A stretch of DNA of 64,000 nucleotides from Euphorbia lathyris (Eukaryota > Streptophyta > Magnoliopsida > Malpighiales > Euphorbiaceae): assembly GCF_963576675.1 (NCBI RefSeq), contig NC_088916.1, positions 697,001 to 761,000 on the forward strand, read 5' to 3'. The translations under genes were made by a program, and so were the position numbers. Under the pieces are notes generated by a model. The model searched no databases. It was not told where the DNA came from and was given only the letters and a program-made list of their open reading frames with translations. Positions 1 through 9,743 of the stretch are shown here, one piece after another. The number at the start of each line of letters is the position of its first letter. Positions within the stretch are counted from its first letter, which is position 1.

Positions 1-1
1 T

Positions 2-790
2 GATGTTGACCTTGCTAAACCCTTTTTGTCAAAATTCTATGTTCATAATAAAGTCTACTTTATTGAGTATGAAGGTTTAAATAATATCTGTTTTGAATGT
101 GGTATGTATGGTCATACATATGAGGGATGCTCTAAGAGGGAGAAGGTGTTGGAGGAGGTAGTTGAGGATGTTGTTGTTAGAGCTGAAGGGGTCCATAGAG
201 AGGGGGGGAATTTTGACCCCTAGATGTTTGCTAAGAGGTCGGGTAGACAGAGGACACGTCCTTTTGTGGTTCAGAATCGTCCCTCGGATATTAAGGGCGA
301 GACTTCTCTGACTCGTTTATTCTCTAATCCTGTTGTGAAAAGGAAACCTAACCCAACAAATTCTGAAGGGTCAGGGGTTGCTCCGGTCATCACCTCAGGG
401 TCCAGATTTGGGGCTCTGACTATTGAGGAGGTCCAAGAGTCTGACCAGTCTGACGTACACATTGTGCAAAGCATGTCAGGCTTAGAATCTGCTGAGCCAT
501 CAAATAATGTGGTTGAGACTGTTAATCCTCTTTTTGTTTCCAAAGGTGAAGCCCAGATTGGATCCCAAGCTCAGGCTTCTCAAGGGAAGGTGAAGTTAAA
601 TGAGGTTAGTATTCCTAATTACTGTGTTGAGCCTAGTATTGGGAAGGCTATGGGTGTCAACAAAATTAGTATGAAAAAGCCTAAGGGTGAGCAGAAAATT
701 GTCCATAGTTCTATGGTTCTGTCGGATAAGAGGGGACCTGTTGGTACCTCAGCGAGGCTCTCAGGAGCCCCTAATAAATACCTGGTTTAG
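2..790 (+). pseudogene. LINE-A copy 1 ORF1, C-terminal part (nucleic-acid-binding protein)
   Basis: C-terminal portion of the LINE ORF1 product, which packages LINE RNA. The plant zinc knuckle CFECGMYGHTYEGC (CX2CX4HX4C) is encoded at about 89-130, followed by a basic linker (KRSGRQRTR) and a low-complexity tail. An in-frame TAG at 221-223 replaces a Trp codon (GPWM in the related LINE at 24.8-30.7 kb). The same stop is present in the mirror copy, so it predates the inverted duplication. The frame continues to a natural stop at 788-790, and ORF2 starts 33 bp later. The N-terminal DUF4283-like part lies outside the window but is seen in the mirror copy. Confidence 0.88.
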
Positions 791-822
791 GGTAGTGGGT
801 GGGGTCAATTGTCCTCCTTTCT

Positions 823-3800
823 ATGGATTTGTTGGTTTGGAATGTCAGAGGTACGGCTAGCAAGGCTACCCATATCCATGTTAAAGATTTAATTAAACAG
901 TTTAATCCTTCTTGTTTTGTTTTAATGGAAACTAAGATTAGTGGAGTTAAAGCAGATGAGGTGGTTAAAAAGTTTAAGAATTGGAATTGTGTTAGATCGG
1001 AGGCTACTGGCCGGGCTGGTGGGATTTGGCTTTTCTAGAAGCCTGATCGTGTCCATTTCGATATCGTTAGTATGGATAAACAGTTTATTCATAGTAAAGT
1101 GAGTTTTTCTGGTAACAAACCCTTCTTTATTACCCTGGTGTATGCTGATCATGTCCTGGCTAATCGGAAATGGATTTGGGAGGTTCTTTACTCTATGGGT
1201 GTTAGCATGACTGATTCTTCGTTTGTGGATGGTGACTTTAATGATATTGCCCTTTTGAGTGATCATAGAGGGGGTGCGCATCACTATGTTAATCATTGCC
1301 TCAATCATAAGAATAGTATGGATTTATGTGGGCTTTCTGATCTGGGTGCCGCTGGTCATAAGTTCACTTGGAAGCGCAACAGTACCTTTGTTCTTTTGGA
1401 CAAAGTTTATGCTAATGTTTCAGCCCAAACTAGATTTCTTGAAGTTTCTGTGTTAAATCTTCCCTTCCGTCATTCGGATCACTGTCCTATCTTATTTAGG
1501 TTGGTGAGAGGCATTCGGCCTAGGGGGGAGAGACCGTTTAGGTATCAGGTGGCTTGGGAGTCTCACCCTAAGTATAAAGACTTTGTTCAAGACAATTGGA
1601 AGCCTCACTCTAATGTCCTTCAAGCTGCTGAGGGTTTCAGAAAGAATGTGCTGGGGTGGAATAGAAACGTCTTTGGGCATATTATTAGGAGAAAGAATAA
1701 ATTATTGAGTAGAATTGAGGGCATTCATCATAGGTTGGAGGTTAGTTTCGATCACAGTTTGGATGGTCTCCTCAGAACCCTTCAGAAGGAGTTGGAAGTT
1801 GTGCTTCGACATGAAGAGCTTCTTTGGTTTCAGAAATCTAGGAAATCCTGGATCAAAGATGGGGATCGGAATACCTGGTATTTTCATCTCTCTACCGTCA
1901 TTAGAAGACAGAGCAATAGGATTCATGCTATTAAAGACTCTAATGGTGATTGGGTCTATAAGGATGAAGATATTCGTCACTTGGCCCTTGACTTCTATAA
2001 AGACCTTTTTAAAGAGGAACCTGTTGATCTGGATAAGGCTCAAACTGTTGCTACCTTTCCCATGGTGGGAGAGGATAGAATTCTGGAAGCCTTCCACCCT
2101 ATTTCCCTAAAAGAAATTGATCAAGCCATTTTTAGTATTGGGGCTACTAAAGCTCCTAGGGCTGATGGTCTGCCTGTTGGGTTTTACCATAAACACTGGG
2201 AGGTTGTGAAGGAAGGCATTTATAACTTTATCAAAGGTGTTTTTAATGGCTCTCAGGATATTGGGCTTGTGAATAGAACTCTTCTAGTTCTGATTCCTAA
2301 AGTTGAGAAGCCTTCTTCTTTCTTACATATGGGGCCTATTAGTCTTTGTAATGTTCTCTATAAGACTATTACAAAGATTGTGGCAAATAGACTTCGTTGC
2401 ATTCTTCCTGAGATCATTGGTCAAAATCAAGGAAGCTTTGTGCCTGGTAGACAAATGATGGATAATGTGGTTATCGCCCAAGAGATGGTCCACACTATGA
2501 AAATCAAAAAGGGGAAGAGAGGTATTGTGGCTCTTAAGTTGGATCTAGAGAAAGCCTGTGATCGCATTAACTGGAGTTTCCTTCTTGAGAGTCTGGAGAG
2601 AGCAAGGATCCCGGAAAATTGGAGGAGGTTAATTAAGGTTTGTATCTCTTCTCCCGTTTTTCAAGTTTTGATCAATGGGGATATGTCGGAGGAATTTTCT
2701 CCTTGCCGGGGTATCCGTCAAGGGGACCCAATGAGCCCTTTCTTATTTGTTATTGCTATGGAAAGATTGTCTCACCTAATCCAAGATGTTGTTGATAATG
2801 GGAAATTCCACCCGGTGGCCATCAATAAGTTCTGTCCCCAGGTTACTCATTTGTTCTTTGCAGATGATGTTCTGATCTTTCTGGAAGGGAATGAGGAGCA
2901 GTTAAGTGTCATTATGGATATTCTTGAGTGTTTCTATTCTGCCTCTGGTCAGAAGCTCAATATCCAGAAGTCCAGGATGATGTGCTCTAAGAATATGAAC
3001 CAGAGAGCCTGCAAAAGGTTGATTGATTTGTTTGGAATTCCTCTAACTAGTTCTCTTGGGAAGTATCTGGGGATTCCCCTCCATAGTGAGAGAGTGTCGA
3101 AAGTGTCTTTTAAGGATACTTTGGATAAAGCCAATAAGAAGTGTGCCACTTGGAAAGCTAAGTCTCTCTCTCTCTCGATGGCCGCATTACTTTGGTTCAA
3201 TCTGTCAATTGTGCGACTCCCAATCACATTATGCAGGCTTGTCATCTTCCTGAGCCTGTTCTCAAGGACCTTGATAAAATTAATCGTCGATTCCTGTGGG
3301 GAGAAGCTGAGGAGGGGAGGAAGATTCACCTCGTTCCTTGGAATGAGGTTTGTTAACCTAAGGATATGGGAGGTCTGGGTATTAGGAAAGCCAGAGATAA
3401 TAATAAAGTTTTATTAATGAAACTTCTATGGCGAATGTGGCAACTTCCTTCAGCTCTTTGGGTTCAACTATTATGTGGGAAATATCGAAAGGATAAGGTC
3501 TTTGGGGGTCCTAAGGATAGAGTGGTTAATTGTTCCTTTCTTTGGAAAGGCATTAGTGTGGTTTTTGCTGAGTTTTGTTCAGGGATTCGGTGGAATGTGG
3601 GGAATGGTAGATCCATCAGCTTTTGGAATGATATTTGGATTGGTAAAAAGCCATTATTGGAAGTTTGCGAGTCTTTACCGCCTTTAGAAATTCAGAACTG
3701 GAGGATTGCAGATGTGGTGGATTCTGAGGGTGATTGGATTTGGTCTAAATTTGATTCTTACCTCAGTCTGGAATCGCTCCTGAGAATTAGAGGAGTTCAG

Positions 3801-4925
3801 ATTTGTAGTAAAATGGAAAACAGGGATAGTTACTGTTGGTCTTTGTCGAACAACGGGGCCTATTCTTGTAAATCGTATTTTCAGGCTTTCTATCAGGAGT
3901 TGGATACTTTGCACCCAGGGGTGTGGAAGACGATTTGGGCTTTAAAAGTTCCGTACCGTATTAGAAGCTTCATGTGGCTAGGGGTTAAAAATAGGTTGCT
4001 TACTAATTCTGATAGGAAAAGGAGGCATTTGGTGGAGTCTGGAGCTTGTGGCAGATGCAGAGGTCATGAAGAAACTTTATGCCATGCTGTCAGAGACTGT
4101 GAGAAAAGTAAAGAGGTTTGGAGGAAAGTTCTCCCTATAAATGTGCTATCTTCTTTTTTAGCCCACTCTGAGCATGATCGGTTTGTGGATGGGATTAATG
4201 GGAAACTTTTGGCTGAGTTGAATCAGGGTGTTCTCTTATTTGTGGTGGTATGCCATCAGATTTGGAGATGGAGAAATGAGGAGATTTTTGGAGGAGAAAC
4301 GGTTGTTTTGCCTAATGTCTTGGATTTCTTTTCCAAAAAGATTTGTACCTTGGTTGATAGCTTCGTTGAGGATCCCTTGGCTAGGGCTATTCAGAGGAAG
4401 GAGGTCCATCTCTTAGGCTGGGTTAAGCCTAGTGAAGGTGTGGTTAAACTTAACACTGATGGCTCTTGTCTAAAGGACGGGAGAATTGCCGCAGGAGGGG
4501 TTCTGAGAGATGATGGTCGCGGTTGGGTTTCTGGTTTCTCTCAGAATTTGGGAATAGGTTCGTCTTTCTCTGCTGAGCTTTGGGGGATTTTTTCTGGCCT
4601 TAAGCTAGCAAAAAATTTGGGGGTGAAGAAGCTTCTGGTGGAGTCTGATAACCTTGAAGCGGTCAAAATGATATCAGAAAATAATGTTATTTGCCTGGAT
4701 AGCCAAAATTTAATCAAACGCATTAGAAGGATTGGATCCTCCTTTTATTTTCTTAGCTTCGCTCATATTTATAGGGAGCAAAATCGAGTAGCAGACCGTC
4801 TTGCGGTTGAAGGTCATTCAAGGATGTTGGGTCTCTCAACCTTTTCTTCTCCTCCGTTGTTCATTTCGTCTCTGATCTTGGATGATTTGGTGGGGGTCAG
4901 TTTTCCCAGGCTGATCCCGGGCTAA
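823..4925 (+). pseudogene. LINE-A copy 1 ORF2: endonuclease, reverse transcriptase, RNase H (broken)
   Basis: ORF2 polyprotein for target-primed reverse transcription. The start is the ATG at 823 (MDLLVWNVRG). The APE-type endonuclease motifs GDFND and HSDHCP are present, then the RT motifs SFVPGRQ, LKLDLEKACDRINW (Cys where the sister LINE has Tyr), GIRQGDPMSPFL and the catalytic FFADDVLIF. The zf-RVT region (CGRCRGHEETLCHAVRDC) follows, then an RVT_3 RNase H with NTDGS, AELWG, ESDN and ADRLA. Breaks: TAG at 1036-1038 (TGG in the mirror copy), a 2-bp gain in a (TC)n run near 3165-3176 (seven units against six in the mirror copy), and TAA at 3354-3356 (CAA in the mirror copy). The element cannot move on its own, but every domain is still readable. 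Confidence 0.93.
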
Positions 4926-4967
4926 GCGGCTTTGTTTGTTTTTCTTTCCTTTCCTACCAAAAAAAAA

Positions 4968-4987
4968 ATAAAGTTATTACATATTTT
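4968..4987 (+). repeat. Target-site duplication (3') of LINE-A copy 1
   Basis: ATAAAGTTATTACATATTTT follows the oligo(A). The same 20-mer, reverse-complemented, stands at 15753-15772 and 22111-22130 around the mirror LINE. The 5' partner of this copy lies before the window. Confidence 0.9.
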
Positions 4988-5448
4988 AATAAAAATGCAC
5001 TAGATAATAATATAATATTATTACTAATATTACATTCTTTCTTTTTTCTTTTTTCTTTTTTCAATCAGTAACCTTAGATTAATGAATAACAAGTTTGACA
5101 TCGTTCACTATACCCTATTCCCTTTCACATGACACAAGATACATGACAGAGATTTGTTTTCGTGTTGTCTGATTGTTTTTCGTTACAGGATATTAAAATT
5201 CTATCATCTGAAAGAGTAAATGAAAATCAGCTCAATTCAAATGTGGCCTTCCGATGACACAACTCTGTCATCTAAAGAAAGCGCGCGTTTAAGTCAAAAT
5301 TTACTTAATCATCAGATGAGATTTGTTATAAATGGTTGTCATTGTATGCGGAAAACAAAAAAAATGGCAATGGAATTTTCACTTACTAGGCCAACGAAAA
5401 CTGATGCAAAATTTATCGCGCTTAATAGGTTTGACTGAAATTTCAACT
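4988..5448. other. AT-rich flank and sequence upstream of the relic promoter
   Basis: A low-complexity AT stretch with T/C runs (about 5036-5062), then unremarkable sequence leading to the TATA box at 5451. A 72-codon open frame (5220-5438) recurs in the mirror arm only because the arms are duplicates. I see no domain in it and do not call it a gene. Confidence 0.6.
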
Positions 5449-5570
5449 CATATATAAACCTCTCTCTCATTCCAAATCCCTAACTAGGTTTCGCGCAACT
5501 TGTCTTCATCTCTCTCACCCCTCTCTTTGGCTATCTCCGGCCGGTTGCTTTCTCACTGGGTCGAAATAAG
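5449..5570 (+). promoter_or_regulatory. Relic plant core promoter and transcribed leader
   Basis: TATATAAA at 5451-5458 is followed by a pyrimidine patch (CTCTCTCTC), then a leader with CCCTAACTAGG, TCTCTCACCCCTCTC and a GC-richer end. This arrangement resembles plant housekeeping promoters with short pyrimidine-rich 5' UTRs. Transcription would start near 5480-5490 and read toward the fold-back centre. The downstream coding exons are missing, so this is a promoter severed from its gene. Which gene it belonged to cannot be told. The mirror copy has its TATA box at 15282-15289 on the minus strand. Confidence 0.6.
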
Positions 5571-5824
5571 GTAATGGTAAGGCCATGTTTACTTCGTTCC
5601 TGGACGTATTAGAGTTTCATTAATTATTATTCCTTTTCCTCATTTGCTTTACTCTTATGTATGTTGATTTCAGCAGCTAGAAACAATACCTATTAGTTTC
5701 CAGACATATCATTGAAAAGGTTAGATCTCTGGTCTTTATCTTTTTTAACCTAGGGCAATATATACTTCGTGATGCTATTGTGGGTGATGCTGACATAGGT
5801 AGATATTGCTCTTTTTATTTGCAG
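5571..5824 (+). other. Probable leader intron of the relic gene
   Basis: A donor-like GTAATG at 5571 or ATG|GTAAGG at 5576 is followed by T-rich sequence and an acceptor-like TTTTTATTTGCAG ending at 5824. The body is T-rich as plant introns are. The exon after it soon runs into stops, and no protein is recognisable. This is inference from splice-like sequences only. Confidence 0.45.
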
Positions 5825-6495
5825 GGATAGTAAGAGTGCTGATGTCACGTCCGTGTCCCTAATTTTAGTTATTGTAGCCTAATATTATGTTACATTATAG
5901 TTATTTATTGATTGGAGAGTTAATTGGATATTATGGATATATTTTGGGGGCTAATTTCAAGTTTTAAGTGTAAAATTAAAAGTTCAGGGTAAGTTTTAAA
6001 GAAGACTAGATTTTAGAGTGACCAAAATGGATATTATCCACTATTGGGAACCCAAATTACATATATCAAGGCATGCATTTCGTGCCATTCTCCAAGACTC
6101 TTTTTTTGGAAGAATTCAGAAAGGTTGTGATCATCTCCATCTCACCCTCTCCATTCAAACTCTCAAATATACCCAACAGCAATGATTATTTGATATCCGG
6201 AGATTGAACCGTCCGATTGAGCCGAAATTTTTACAGTAACCCATCTTGGGTCACATTGAAAGCACATAGGAAACCAAACAATTATCATAATTAAGCATAA
6301 ACGCCAACATAACCATATAAAGGCTCTCCATTTATTTCTGTCTATCAAAATGACATAACCAAAAGGTTAAATATCCAATCAACAATTTAATCCATCAATA
6401 ATATTCACTTAAAATTAAGCAAATAATCCAAACCGATAATATAATAAATCCTAACAAATGTCTACAAAATTTGCTAATGGGAATGAGACGCTTAT

Positions 6496-6594
6496 TGAGT
6501 AGGCAGCTCACCCCTTGCCACATTTTTCAGGCTAGGTTCAGAGGTTCTCCTATTGCTAGATTTTCAGGATTACTCTGCATACATGCTGGCAAGC
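6496..6594. other. Unique 99-bp spacer at the palindrome centre
   Basis: The only sequence in the inner 1.37 kb without an inverted partner. It begins after GACGCTTAT and ends before ATAAGCGTC. No gene or motif is recognised. It would be the loop of any fold-back transcript and marks the breakpoint of the inverted duplication. Confidence 0.85.
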
Positions 6595-7231
6595 ATAAGC
6601 GTCTCATTCCCATTAGCAAATTTTGTAGACATTTGTTAGGATTTATTATATTATCGGTTTGGATTATTTGCTTAATTTTAAGTGAATATTATTGATGGAT
6701 TAAATTGTTGATTGGATATTTAACCTTTTGGTTATGTCATTTTGATAGACAGAAATAAATGGAGAGCCTTTATATGGTTATGTTGGCGTTTATGCTTAAT
6801 TATGATAATTGTTTGGTTTCCTATGTGCTTTCAATGTGACCCAAGATGGGCTACTGTAAAAATTTCGGCTCAATCGGACGGTTCAATCTCCGGATATCAA
6901 ATAATCATTGCTGTTGGGTATATTTGAGAGTTTGAATGGAGAGGGTGAGATGGAGATGATCACAACCTTTCTGAATTCTTCCAAAAAAAGAGTCTTGGAG
7001 AATGGCACGAAATGCATGCCTTGATATATGTAATTTGGGTTCCCAATAGTGGATAATATCCATTTTGGTCACTCTAAAATCTAGTCTTCTTTAAAACTTA
7101 CCCTGAACTTTTAATTTTACACTTAAAACTTGAAATTAGCCCCCAAAATATATCCATAATATCCAATTAACTCTCCAATCAATAAATAACTATAATGTAA
7201 CATAATATTAGGCTACAATAACTAAGATTAG
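6595..7231 (-). repeat. Right arm of giant inverted duplication, inner segment
   Basis: Exact-register partner of 5859-6495. Its last five bases (ATTAG, 7227-7231) became the target duplication of the gypsy element, and the arm resumes at 14877. Confidence 0.95.
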
Positions 7232-8517
7232 TGATAAGTCTCCAATTCAACGTTCAAATGTCCACTTTAGTGCTAGGTTATTTAATTAATTTGGTGTTAT
7301 TCTGGGTATTATTGCTTGTTTTGGTTTGATTTGCCTCCACAGGACTCAAATGATTAAAAGGAGCAGAATTGGGCTTAATTAGAGAAACTTTATACCAGAA
7401 AGGAATTTTGGTGCTGAATTAAAGGAGCTGAAGCGAAAATGGAGTTAGTCTTGCCCAAGACTAAGGACCTCCGAATCTTCTGATGTTCAAATTGACCAGG
7501 ACCTTTTCCAACTCGAAATAAAAGGCAGAAAATCAGGGATTTGAAATTTGTAAAAGAGGTTGATGATTTAGATAGATATTATTTTATTACCCAACTTTTA
7601 GGAGAGGGTTTTCTCTATAAATAGATGAGAATTTACACCTTGAAAAAAGTTCTTTTTAGGTTTTTTTTCTCTTTTTGGTTTCTTAGTTAGCTTCATTTAT
7701 TATCGTCTTTAATGGCTATCATAGTCGATTTCATGACTATGTGTGGCTAAACACTTTATTCGGTTAAGGGATTAATCAAAGGCGAGCATTATTTTCTATC
7801 GTGAGATTGTTACTCTTTAATTTTGAAATCTGAATTTATATGAGCTGTTTGCATGTTTGTTAATCGATAAAATCAGACCATCATTGGAGGTTCAGGTGAA
7901 GGTTTGGCCAGACTTTTGCTTTTTCATTCATTGAACAACGTTAGGAAATAGGATTTGTAATCATCTGAATATCTTAACAACGATTAAGCGCATGAACATG
8001 TGATTTGGTTTGAATCGGAATCGCTAAGAATTCGGTTAACTTAGATTGGGTCCTTCTAATTCCTAATGCTTTCGACGGATTAAATTCTAAGCGCTAAGCT
8101 AGAACTGTCTGATTGAATAGGAGCTTATCTTTAGGCGCTCTAGGATTTGCTTTACAATTAAGGAAGGATTAGGTCGGGAATGAATAAGGAACGGCTATAA
8201 CCAATCCAGATCATGTTAATTAAGATAATGTCTCACCGTCAATGATCGATGGGAAATAATTGTTTGGCCTGCGGAATCCCCCTTAACTGAAATTCCAACA
8301 TTTAATTTTACATTCAATTTCAATTTGATTCTACAATTTTTATTTATTCATTAATCAACAATTTCAATCCCCCTCTATTTACTTTTTGTTAATTGCTTGG
8401 TTATATTTGTGATTAGATTAGTATTAATCCTTTGGGTACGACCTTTACTTGCTCTTTTACAATTTATTTTCGGCTAAGTAAAGTTATAATTATCTTTGGT
8501 GGATTCGACACCCATCA
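7232..8517 (+). repeat. Gypsy 5' LTR
   Basis: Starts TGATAAGTCTCC and ends GACACCCATCA. A TATA box TATAAATA at 7616-7623 is likely the element promoter. The hairpin motif TTAGTCTTGCCCAAGACTAA lies at 7445-7464, in the U3 side upstream of the TATA box. Confidence 0.95.
7445..7464 (+). repeat. Recurrent 20-nt hairpin, copy 1 (5' LTR)
   Basis: TTAGTCTTG, CC, CAAGACTAA: a perfect 9-bp stem with a 2-nt loop. Confidence 0.8.
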
Positions 8518-8522
8518 AATTT

Positions 8523-8540
8523 TGGCGCCGTTACCGGGGA
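8523..8540 (+). other. Primer-binding site (tRNA-Asp type)
   Basis: TGGCGCCGTTACCGGGGA starts five bases after the LTR. It matches the complement of the plant tRNA-Asp 3' end except for one base (A where G is expected), as in Athila-related elements. Confidence 0.85.
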
Positions 8541-8567
8541 TTAATTTAACTTGATTTAATTCCATAT

Positions 8568-9743
8568 ATGACCAGGTCTGAAACTTCCAGTTCTAGTGAA
8601 GAAGAAGAAATTTCCAGTGAAGAAAGTGAACAATCTGAAGAGGAGACGATGGCAGCCAGAACTTTGAGACAACTTCATGCACCTCAGGCTGATCAACAGC
8701 CCTTATGCGTCACATACCCAGTCCTAAATGCGGCTTTTGAACTTAAATCGGGTCTGATTCACTATTTACCTAAGTTCCATGGGATGGAAAGTGAAAATCC
8801 ACACAATCATCTAAATGAATTCCATGTTGTTTGTTCAGGTATAAGCCCACAAGGAATAACTGAGGAACAAGTTAAATTGAGAGCTTTTCCTTTTTCTTTG
8901 CAGGAAGCAGCAAAAGATTGGTTTCTCAATCTGCCCTCTGGATCCATCACAACATGGATGGGTATGGCACAAGCATTCCTGGAAAATTATTTTCCAGCTT
9001 CTCGAGCAGCAATGATCCGAAGAGAAATCAGCGGTATCAGACAAAAAGATATAGAAACACTCCATGATTATTGGGAGAGATTCAAAAGGCTATGTGCAAG
9101 CTGTCCCCAACATGGGATAACTGAACCTTCTCTTATTCAATATTTTTATGAGGGAATGTTAGGCATGGAAAGAAAGATGATAGATGCAGCTAGTGGGGGA
9201 AGCCTCATTGATAAAACACCATCTGCTGCTAAAGAATTGATCCAAAGCATGGCAGCAACTTCCCAACAATTTGGGAAACAACAAGATGCTCCACGAAAAG
9301 CATATGAGGTAGGTACTTCTTCAATTGAAGAAAAGTTAAATACTTTGACATCTCTTGTACAAAATTTGGTTATAGGGAAGGTAGCTCAAGTGAAAACATG
9401 TGGGATATGCTCGGTTATTGGACATGCTACAGATGAATGTCCCACATTGCACGAAGGTACACTAGAGCAGATCAATGCCGTCTTTGGATATCAAGGGCAG
9501 TCCCCACAGAAGTATGATCCATACCTCAGCTACAAGCAGCAAAATAGTGTGCTTCAACCGAATGCAACCCAACAATATCAGCAAAGACCTCAACAATATA
9601 GACATGTTCAAACAGATCCAAATTCAGGTATGTTGTCAAATTCTAATGATCAGTTTGTAATGTCTAATCTGCTGAAATTTCAGGAAGAACAAGGCAAGGT
9701 GATTACCAGCCTTCAAGCAAACTTACAGAACCTAGAAAAATAG
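8568..9743 (+). CDS. gag: Gypsy gag (capsid and nucleocapsid)
   Basis: 391 codons from the ATG at 8568, 28 bp after the primer site. The acidic Ser/Glu-rich start is followed by a Retrotrans_gag-type capsid region, about residues 75-210 (LRAFPFSLQEAAKDWF, then YFPASRAAMIRREI). A CCHC knuckle CGICSVIGHATDEC (CX2CX4HX4C) lies at about residue 283, and a Gln-rich tail follows. The frame stops at TAG (9741-9743) directly before ATGGGACAG, and the frame after it continues in register with the usual gag tail. Related proteins have Gln here, so this looks like a CAG-to-TAG nonsense change that separates gag from protease. Readthrough could join them but is not shown. Confidence 0.9.
   Translation: MTRSETSSSSEEEEISSEESEQSEEETMAARTLRQLHAPQADQQPLCVTYPVLNAAFELKSGLIHYLPKFHGMESENPHNHLNEFHVVCSGISPQGITEEQVKLRAFPFSLQEAAKDWFLNLPSGSITTWMGMAQAFLENYFPASRAAMIRREISGIRQKDIETLHDYWERFKRLCASCPQHGITEPSLIQYFYEGMLGMERKMIDAASGGSLIDKTPSAAKELIQSMAATSQQFGKQQDAPRKAYEVGTSSIEEKLNTLTSLVQNLVIGKVAQVKTCGICSVIGHATDECPTLHEGTLEQINAVFGYQGQSPQKYDPYLSYKQQNSVLQPNATQQYQQRPQQYRHVQTDPNSGMLSNSNDQFVMSNLLKFQEEQGKVITSLQANLQNLEK

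Larger units (their letters stand above)
1..4967 (+). mobile_element. LINE-A copy 1 (L1-type non-LTR retrotransposon), 5' part outside window
   Basis: An L1-type LINE with ORF1 (zinc knuckle) and ORF2 (endonuclease, reverse transcriptase, RNase H) in order on the plus strand. It ends in a short oligo(A) at 4959-4968, followed by ATAAAGTTATTACATATTTT (4968-4987), which is the 3' target-site duplication. The matching 5' duplication is visible only for the mirror copy, at 22111-22130. This copy is the left-arm version of the LINE at 15773-22110, so both descend from one insertion that was later duplicated in inverted orientation. Confidence 0.93.
1..6495 (+). repeat. Left arm of giant inverted duplication
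   Basis: This arm pairs with the minus strand of 6595-7231 plus 14877 to about 20731. Near the centre the match needs no gaps: 6495 pairs with 6595 and 5859 with 7231, both summing to 13090. Beyond the gypsy insertion the coordinate sum is about 20740, drifting to about 20731 at the window start through small indels. The arm holds most of a LINE, its 3' target duplication, a relic promoter with leader and intron, and about 630 bp of AT-rich sequence next to the spacer. Mismatches are sparse by eye, on the order of one percent. The arm is cut by the window start, so its outer end is unknown. Confidence 0.95.
5859..7231. repeat. Core fold-back: 637-bp inverted arms around a 99-bp loop
   Basis: 5859-6495 and 6595-7231 are reverse complements with only scattered single-base differences (for example CATCTTGGG against CCAAGATGGG). 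The loop 6496-6594 is unique sequence. This is the innermost part of the giant inverted duplication, not a separate transposon: outward of 5859 the homology continues into the LINE arms once the gypsy insertion is removed. It contains no coding sequence. Short open frames at 6163-6348 and 6742-6927 are the same arm sequence read twice. Confidence 0.95.

Noticed and set aside
5220..5438. 72-codon open frame present in identical form at 15302-15520
   Set aside because: Its conservation is explained by the recent inverted duplication. It lies upstream of the TATA box and has no recognisable domain.
5449..5824. Assignment of the relic promoter to a ribosomal-protein gene
   Set aside because: Leader and intron style fit housekeeping genes, but no coding exon remains, so the identity cannot be supported.
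6163..6927. Two near-identical 61-codon frames in the fold-back
   Set aside because: They are the same arm sequence read from both sides. There is no start context or domain.
5859..7231. Independent fold-back transposon or MITE
   Set aside because: Homology between arms continues outward without a break into the LINE-containing arms, so this is just the centre of the larger duplication.
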